Origin: a virus
Direction: 5' to 3' (one strand)
DNA length: 64,000 nucleotides
IMG/VR virus record: IMGVR_UViG_3300007513_000984
Location: 25,670-89,669 of that record
Part shown: positions 1 through 8,400 of the stretch, piece by piece
Layout: each line of letters opens with the position of its first letter
Position numbering within the stretch: the first letter of the stretch is position 1
Notes under the pieces: generated by a model
What the model saw: the letters and a program-made list of their open reading frames with translations, nothing else
What the model was told of the DNA's origin: nothing
Database searches by the model: none
Made by a program: the position numbers and the translations under genes

Positions 1-769
1 TACCAGCAGTTCCTGATAGTTTTGCGTATATGTTTATTTGGTTTCCAGCATAATCACCTGTTCCACCTTTTGTGTAAATTAGTTGATACGTGCCAGTTAA
101 ATTATTAAATCCATTGCCTGGAGTACCTACACTTGCTGAACTTTCAGTAAGAGAATGTGATAATTTAACTGTAGCAATTGCACTTAACATTGTTTGCCAG
201 TCAACACTTTGGGCATGTGCCGCATCAACGCCAGTTAATGTTGCGTCAAATCTAAGTTCTCCACCAGAATTAAAGAAGTGTCTGCGATTGTCTTCATCTG
301 TGAAGGTAACTTTCGCTTCATAAAATACCTGATTTGCACTAGTCCAAATAGGAGTACCAGGACTACCTGTTGGGTCAAAGTATTCTTTTGCTGAAGATAT
401 TAGATTTGCTGTTGCAGTCATGTATGATACATCACTGTTTAGTTTGTTTCCTACTATGTTTGCTATATCTGTAGTTATAGTAGGAAAAATTAAATCTAGG
501 TCGTGTTGGGGTGGCCAACTAGCATCTGAAGTGCTAGTCGGCGAATTTAATGTTGTTCCTTGATGTCTGCCTGCATAGAACATCGAGGTCAAAAGTTCAT
601 CCCACAATGGTGTTGTTACTCTATCTAGTGCCTTAGCAACAACGAGATGACTTTGACCGTATCCCGAATCGTTTGCACCAATACCGACTATATCATTGAT
701 ATCGTCTGCAAATGAGTTAAAATCTGCAACGTGTAATTTCCATCTATTTAGATAGTAACTCTGTGGCAT
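1..769 (-). CDS. Virion structural protein, partial (3' end outside window)
   Basis: The frame is open from ATG at 769 to the window edge (256 codons), so the C-terminus is missing. It begins MPQSYYLNRWKLHVADFNSF. Downstream it carries YGQSHLVVAKALD (near residue 37) and a FFNSGGELRFDATLTG segment. Both recur in the next gene (GGYNQSHTVAANP and FAAGGELRVSASHND), so the two are diverged tandem paralogues. The gap to the upstream gene's stop is 22 bp and contains GGGACG, a possible ribosome site. No enzyme motif is visible. Its place at the end of a run of baseplate genes suggests a tail or baseplate accessory protein, which is inference. Confidence 0.7.
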   Translation of the reverse strand, partial: MPQSYYLNRWKLHVADFNSFADDINDIVGIGANDSGYGQSHLVVAKALDRVTTPLWDELLTSMFYAGRHQGTTLNSPTSTSDASWPPQHDLDLIFPTITTDIANIVGNKLNSDVSYMTATANLISSAKEYFDPTGSPGTPIWTSANQVFYEAKVTFTDEDNRRHFFNSGGELRFDATLTGVDAAHAQSVDWQTMLSAIATVKLSHSLTESSASVGTPGNGFNNLTGTYQLIYTKGGTGDYAGNQINIYAKLSGTAG

Positions 770-791
770 TTACATCGTCCCATAACTTAGG

Positions 792-1703
792 TTACAGAGC
801 GTCAGTAACAGTAGCCGTTGGATTCGTTAAGTTAACTGAATCAGCCGGATTTGTTAATTTCTTCGATGCAATAGTAACTACTGAATCACCTGGTACATTA
901 TCTGCACCAGTCCATGACCATCCACCACCATAGCCAGAGCCACTGCCTGTACGGGCAACGTGAGCATCTGCTAAGTCAGTCTGTATATAAAGGTCACCAC
1001 CATCTGTTTTTGCTGAAACTTGTATATAGTTTGCACTATAGTCAGAATCATCTGCATATTCTTTCTTATGAACAACATAAGAAGTTGTGATATCACCATG
1101 CTTGTATCTTGTACGTGTATCAACTGAACTTGTATCTTCTGGTCTTACTGAGTAAGTGAATGTTCCCATTTCAGCCGCAAGTTGTTCCCAAGAAGTACCT
1201 TGTTGGTTTGAACTTGTGTCATTGTGTGATGCTGAAACTCTAAGTTCGCCACCTGCGGCAAACCAAGCATTCATATTATCTGCTGAACCGAATGCAAATT
1301 TAACAATTTGAGTTCTAGTTCCGTTCCAGTCTGATGCTGTTTCTTGTGTTTCGTTCTGTACGCTTGTGTCCCAGTCTGTGTAAGACCAAGGTGCGTCAAA
1401 ACGTGCAGTGATGGCTGAGTTGAACGCAACTGCAACTGCACCATAATGGTCCCAGTCGATTGTTGTGCCTGCATCTACTGCCGTAAATGTATTTGTAATG
1501 TTGTAGTAGTTTGCTATCTTTGCCGCCGCACTATGTAATGAATCATGATATGAATCATCAATAGTATCACCAGTTGCCGGATTTGCCGCCACAGTATGAG
1601 ATTGATTATAACCACCGTGGACACCAGTTCCATTTAAGATAGTATTCATTTGGTCACGCAAACTACTTAAGTCGTTGTATGTAATTGTTGAGCCTGAAGC
1701 CAT
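792..1703 (-). CDS. Virion structural protein, paralogue of the downstream gene
   Basis: This is a 303-residue protein with no enzymatic motif. It is rich in Ser, Thr, Asp and Ala, as in extracellular phage proteins. The segment HGGYNQSHTVAANP near residue 30 and AAGGELRVSASHNDTSS in the middle match the downstream partial gene, pointing to a tandem duplication. A glycine-rich stretch (SGSGYGGGWSW) lies near residue 255. The start is ATG at 1703 with GAGGAG about 7 nt upstream. It sits in a minus-strand late structural run. The exact role is not recognised. Confidence 0.75.
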   Translation of the reverse strand: MASGSTITYNDLSSLRDQMNTILNGTGVHGGYNQSHTVAANPATGDTIDDSYHDSLHSAAAKIANYYNITNTFTAVDAGTTIDWDHYGAVAVAFNSAITARFDAPWSYTDWDTSVQNETQETASDWNGTRTQIVKFAFGSADNMNAWFAAGGELRVSASHNDTSSNQQGTSWEQLAAEMGTFTYSVRPEDTSSVDTRTRYKHGDITTSYVVHKKEYADDSDYSANYIQVSAKTDGGDLYIQTDLADAHVARTGSGSGYGGGWSWTGADNVPGDSVVTIASKKLTNPADSVNLTNPTATVTDAL

Positions 1704-1722
1704 TGTTATACTCCTCTAAAAT

Positions 1723-2382
1723 TTAACTAATTTGTATTGTAACTGTATAGTCAATTACAATAGTTCTATTTGCCGCCAGTAACACGGGATGGAATGTTAC
1801 GTGTGTCAGCATTAAGGTTTTTGTTTTATCTAGGGCACCACTATCGGTAACCCCAGCCATGAGACCGATTTCATCAAAAGTAAATGCTTCGACCTGACTT
1901 GCAGATGCAGAACTATCACTTGATGGAATTGATTCTCCCACAGCCGTGGCGTAGTCTGCGTGTGTTAAATCCACACTGAACTTCACTTTGGATGTGTTAT
2001 TTGGTACTATTTCTCCAGCCCCCATGTCCTCACCTGGATAATACACGGTATTTGTAGTCAACTGTTCATATTTTGGTACGTACAGTGATGAATTACTAGC
2101 CGTTATGGCTAGTTGGTCATATGTTGGGTAAACTCTCGGAGACCGATACGAAAGTGTAGTAGTTGAGGTACTACCACCACTACCAAATTGCATCCAATTA
2201 ATCAATGGTGCATTTCCTGATGAGTTTACACTCGTTGGTTTGCCTGCCATGGCCGAAGCCATAACATATGCCATATTTCCTGGATGAATTGCGTTTTTCT
2301 TCTGTACAAGCACATCGCCACTCTCTCTATCATAGATTTTAAGTGTGCCAATTACTTGTGATTGTATTGTGTCATTAAACAT
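1723..2382 (-). CDS. Conserved small virion protein
   Basis: This is a 219-residue protein. The N-terminus resembles a beta-rich virion domain (QVIGTLKIYDRESGDVLVQK), followed by NAIHPGNMAYVMASAMAG and a Gly/Ser segment LINWMQFGSGGSTSTTT. The C-terminus ends in alternating hydrophobic strands (NRTIVIDYTVTIQIS). A late-promoter octamer lies 30 nt upstream at 2412-2419, so this gene and the two after it probably form one late transcription unit. I recognise the general type from marine T4-like phages but cannot assign a T4 gene number. Confidence 0.7.
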   Translation of the reverse strand: MFNDTIQSQVIGTLKIYDRESGDVLVQKKNAIHPGNMAYVMASAMAGKPTSVNSSGNAPLINWMQFGSGGSTSTTTLSYRSPRVYPTYDQLAITASNSSLYVPKYEQLTTNTVYYPGEDMGAGEIVPNNTSKVKFSVDLTHADYATAVGESIPSSDSSASASQVEAFTFDEIGLMAGVTDSGALDKTKTLMLTHVTFHPVLLAANRTIVIDYTVTIQIS

Positions 2383-2411
2383 GTTGTATCCGTCTCTTAG
2401 ATTGTTTCTTA

Positions 2412-2419
2412 TATTTATC
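2412..2419 (-). promoter_or_regulatory. Late promoter octamer
   Basis: Reads GATAAATA on the minus strand, 30 nt upstream of the start at 2382. It fits the recurrent late motif of this genome (T4 consensus TATAAATA). Confidence 0.65.
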
Positions 2420-2469
2420 TACTAATGTATTTATGCAAACAGTCATTTTAGATATACTATCACTCTATT

Positions 2470-5400
2470 TTACACTAAGTCCTGTAAAACCAATTGTAAA
2501 GGAGTTTCAAGTACATATACTAAGTCATTATTAGCAAATGAATGCCCTAGACCTGTATATAATACTCTGTTACTAATAGTAAGTGATGTACTTGCTTTCT
2601 TATTGTACATCATAAATTCTACATCAGAAGTCCCTGCCTTTTGTACTGCTATTAATTTTTTATTATTTTTAGAGGCAGTATCAAACAATGATGCGTTATT
2701 TACCTCTAAAGTTGTTCCATCAAATGATGATATTGTACCTGAAGATTTAACTCCAATATTGTAACCTCTACCATACATATCATACACATAAAATTCTGTT
2801 TTATCAACGGTCTCAGAGCCAATTCCACCAGTAATATCGCCTGTGTATGTCTGCAATCTTACTATCGATGTCTCTAATGCTTTTGAGTCTACTAAGCCAG
2901 TGTCAAATCCACCCTCTTCTGCTGTTGGTGTGAATCTATTTCGCAAGAACTGTCCCTGCTCATATTCTCCATCAGCAATATCATCAAATGAACTTGGCGT
3001 TGAAGTCGCATAATCACCACCGTCTAACGTAGAGTCTAAGTATCTACTGTTATTACCAAAGTCTAAAGTAAGAGCCAACTTCTCATCAATTGTAGTAGTT
3101 GCTGTCATTGAATCAGTTGTCGAGTTTATTCTTTTGATTTCTCTTATCTTCGCATGATATGGCTTTGCTTCTCTAACATACTCTAACACATCTTCTTCAC
3201 TATCTCTTTGATAAACGGTATATTGTTTCAACTCTCTGTTATGTAAATCTAAATCAAAATAACTTGTTTTGAATAACCATGAAGGATATGTTTTTTCTGT
3301 GTAAAGATATTTAATCATAGAAAAGAATATATCATTAATAAATGAAGTATTTGGATAATCTCTGATTAAATTCATCAACTCATGTACTTGAATTCCCACT
3401 GCATTATTATAATATGTTGTATATCCTGTCTCTGGTATTGTTGTCATATCGAAAGATACATTCAATGCACTCTTAGTTCTGTGAACTAATTGTAGTTTAC
3501 CCTCATGCTCAAAGTAATATTCATCATGTGTTGGTAGTTTTAATTTAAATGACTTTATACCATTTTCATATTGTTCAATCATATCGAACTCTCTAGTAGT
3601 TGATAGATACGAGAACGAATTAATCGTTTTATAACTGTCATCTATGTACCAATTACCTAGACTGAAAAGAATATCATCAGTATCTATGTATTGAGCATAC
3701 TTAGAATACGCAGTCTGTAACATTTTATTACTCATATTGGTGTTTATCACTGAAGCAAAGTTGTTATGAGTTTTTGAAGTATTAGTAAACCAATTGTTCT
3801 TTGTTCCTTCTACTGAGTAAACTCTTAACACATCTCCTACTACCATTGTGTGGTCTTTTTTAATCTTTAGATTATTGCCGTCAATACTTAGATAACTTGC
3901 TTTTACTGTTCCTGAGTTTGTAGTAACAACAATATTATCAGTTGTTAGTCCACTCATAAAGTTGTTTCCGTATTTGTCTGTTGGTGTCGCAATTGCAAAG
4001 TTAACATCAACTAAATGAGATGCTTCTAATTCAATAGCATAAGATTTCAGTATAGTAACGTTAGAAATAGAATTTGTCAAATCATCTAAGAATCTGTTAG
4101 GTATAACAGACTTTGAATCTTCTAGTAACATTTCCCAGTCTGAGTGTTCCTTGACCAGATGTGGTTTTTGTTGATACTCTAACGATGCACTCACAGTTTG
4201 ACTATTATATGTCTTCGCATTATTACTAATGACTATCCTTGATGTTGAAACTGGGAAGAATCTGTTCTTAGGTCCACCAGAACCAATCAACATTTTTAAT
4301 TCTGTTGTATCATCATCTTCTGCCCAATAGAAATAATCAGTAACAATTTTACCAGCATTATCATCATAGTACTTTTTAGTATTATATGTCAATATAGTCT
4401 CTGGTAATGTTCTAGATTTTGTCCACTTCTTCACAACTATAGTTGAACTTGGTACTATTCCGCCCCAATACTTTCTTACGTAATCAATATCTAAATTTCC
4501 ATTAGCATCACCATAATCGTTGTAACGATAGAAACGTGCTAAGTCTGTATCCCACCAAAGTTCATCAAGTCTTTCATCTAACCAAATATCATTACTTGTA
4601 GTTGTATCATATTTTGCTGGGTCTGTCCACATAATATAATCTAATTTAGACATGATAGTGCCAGGTAGTTTTAAATTAAGTGGGTCATATACTTGATGAA
4701 TTGTAGATTGTTCTCCATCTTGAATTATTAATCTCTTTGTTAAATCTGTATCTATAACTTTTGTCTGTTTAGCATGAATTGTAAATCCACCAACTGGGTC
4801 ATAGTTTAAAACTGCCCAACCAGATGAATCATATTCATCTATCCATAACTTACTTGCACTGTTTAGTCCTAGACTAGTATTGAATTCTGTAAGTGTAGCA
4901 CCGTTAACTCCGATTGTATGTCTCATTGATTTCCAAATCATTGCTTTGAAATTAGCACTTGATGTGACATTAGAATATATCAATGAGAGTCCTATCTTAG
5001 TCAACATTGCAGTAGAAGTTCCAGAGAATGTCATCTGTACACTATCGTTAGTGAATATCATTCTACCATCACTTGATACACCAACCTCAATATCAGATGC
5101 AGTATTGATTTGACTTGCAAACTCTAGTGCTGTTGGACTTGATGATTCTGTATTACTATATGTACCTGCTGTCATGCCCATATCGGCAAGAGGGTCACCA
5201 GAAAGATTACTTGTGACTATACTCTTTTCTGAACTTGTTATTTTTACTTTGTAGTCAGACTTGGTTGCGGCAACTGTTGAGCCCGAAAATACTTGAGTGT
5301 TTAAGTCAGATACTATTGTGTCTGTGGCATCAATTGCAACTGTAGTTGTTGCAAATCCTAGTCTGCTCATAGCACCCGATGTCACTTCAACTATATCTAA

Positions 5401-8400
5401 ATTATGATTTGTACTTGATATCTTAATTGTGCCTGTGACAACTTCAGCAGTAACACCTAAAATAGCCATTGCGTTTATCTGTTGAACAACACTTGTCTGT
5501 GTTGGATTAGAATTAGAAAGATAAGTTCCTGCTGTTATTCCTAATTCACTTAATGCTGTTCCAGAAATAATCATTTGACTTCCTGAACTTGCTATAGTCA
5601 TACGATTGTTTGTATCAACTGTAGCAGTAATATCAGTTATTGTAGTTAAGTCTGTTGCTAAGTTATCTAGTTTTGAATCTGTATATGAATTAGTAGTTGA
5701 AAGTCCTAAATCAATCAATGAACCACCTGTCATGGTTAGTTGCGGAACTGATGTTGTCAGAACCAATTGATTTGATGATTGTGATGCTACTACTTCACTT
5801 GTTCCTGTGTTAATCGCAATTATAATTGCGGCTAAATCATCTGCATTATTTAATGTAATTGTATCACCATTAATTGTTAGTGGCTTCGTAGATGTCATCA
5901 CTGGTGATGTAACTGTGCCTGTGACTGTTAAATCTGCAACTGTCTTTGTAGTACCATCGATAACAACAGTGTTTCCTGTCGTTAATGTTGAACTTCTTGT
6001 TGCTGTTGTAGTTTGTGATATACTATCAGTTGAACTATAATCAACAGTCAATGATGTACCGTCAATTGTTATTTCGTCACCTTGATTTGAACTAAATGCG
6101 CCTGTTGTTTTTGCAACAGTTCCAGAGAATGTGACTGTTGTGTTTGTGCCGTTTTCAACTAGACCAGCATCATTATAAACAACAAATCTTGCTTGTTCAC
6201 CTTCAGATATAATTGGGTTTACAACTGTTCCTAGTATTGTTATTCCAGTACTAGTAGTTCCAGACGGTGCGTAAGTAAACGTGTCACCATCGATTGAAAT
6301 CGAATCGCCACTAGAAAACACTGGATTACTTACTGAGCCTATTGCTTCAACACCAGAATCTGCATTAGTTGGTACAAATACACTGTTAGTAGTTGTTGAA
6401 TCTATCTCAATAATTAGAGGTTCAAAATCTTCTTCAAATACTAGATACTCATGTACTGTTGTTCCATTTACTGTTTTTGTTCCGTTAGCAGATAGAAGAT
6501 AATATCCACCTATTGTTGGACTTATCTCGTCAGCAGAGATTTTTAAATAAATTGGCTTATTAGTAAATTCATCAGCAATTGCATTTGCAGTTCCAACATA
6601 CAATTGATTGTCTGATGTTTCTCCTACATAACTTATTTCTGCTACTTCACTTAATCGTACAACATCCCAATCTCTATCTGTGTCTGCTTGTATCCAAGAA
6701 ATATCTCCCTCGTACAATGTGCTATCTGTTAGATTAACTAGTGAATCATGAGTCGAAGTGACATAGTTTACATCTGCTTCGTCCACATATCCTGTTGTTT
6801 TTAATGCTATGTTCTTTTTATCAGAAACTTCTAAAAGTTGTTTAGTTGGGTCTGCATAATCTATTAGATATGGGTCTTTAATCATATCAGATACCGTAAT
6901 ATCCTTTGTCATTGTAAACTTATTAGACTCGTGACCATAGTCACTTAGTTTAACTGCCCAAACATCAGCATGTGTGATATTCTTAAAGTTACTATTGTTA
7001 TTAACAATCTTGTCAATACTAGAGTTAGTTCCTTTATGAGATAAAAATCCTTTATAAAATTCTAATTGTGATTCTCTTTCAACACCATGATTTGTTAGAT
7101 ATGCTCTTGTAGTATATCCATAATGATTTGATTTTAACTTATTAATAACTGAAAGACCTTGGTCAACAAGAGTATCTCTATAATAACGTGTGTCTTCAAT
7201 CATTGTATCGAAGTTTGGTATTAATTGATTATCGTTAACGATGTAACCATCTACTGCCATAGTTCCATCCCAATCAATAGTTCTATTACAGTCTATTTGC
7301 ATTCTAAGATTTCTAGTATGTGTATGTGGGTCGTATATGATATCTCCATAACTGTCAGTTCTGTCAACGACAAATGCATGTTCAATATCTCTGATATCCA
7401 TTTTCATTCCGTAAATAGGAACAGTGCTTTTGAATATTAATTTAGAGCCGTCTGTACGAAAACTAAGTTCAGAATTTGGTATAAGTCTACCTGCTGAATC
7501 TATTACACGATAATAATTTTTAAATGTTTCAGTAGTCGCACTTGCAACACCATAGGTTGCATCGAAACTACCACCTGTTAATAGTGGAGTAAGAGTGATA
7601 AAATCACCAATCTCGTGTATTTCTGATTGCCATTCTAGGAACTTATATAATAGATTTTCCCAATCTATCACATCACCAAATTCACCAGAATCTGTGAATT
7701 CCCATCCTACTAATTTAAGATAATGTTGATAACCTAATATCAAGTGAGCAACATCGTCTACTGATTCTAAAATGTCACCGTAGTTATAATTCTTTACTGT
7801 GTCATCTACTAATTCTTTATATCCAACTGCCTGAACTTTATTAACTCTAGGCCATTCTGTTACTGACTTCCAATCTTTAATGTTATCATCAAATATTGAA
7901 GTAGATGTATGATTTGTAAGACAAACATACGGAGTATCATTCCACAATATATATGAATCCATTCTATAGTATTCACCAGGTTGCCACTGTTGTAGTGTAA
8001 GTTTGTCACCTGATGTTGAGAATGCTTTTTCTCCACTTGCTTTGTCCCATCCCATTGAATAGAATGTAGGATTAATCTCATCATATCCGTGTACTCTAAA
8101 ACCAAACTTATTGGTTTTGGGTTGTGATACTAATGTCCAGCCACTATAGTCAAAGAATGTTCCACTAGGAGGTGATTGCTCGTTTGTTGTTAATGATGAT
8201 ACTTTTCTTTTATAATATTTGCCATCATTCAAGTTCAGAACAATATCGCCCTTTATGTAAGTTGATATATCTGCAAAAGAATATGTTGGATGTTTAACGT
8301 CTAGTGATACTTTTTCTAATACAATAGCACTAAAGAATTCACTTCTATTTGGTACACCAGCATGAACAAACAAATCAAAGTTGTCTTCTGGCAGTTCAGT

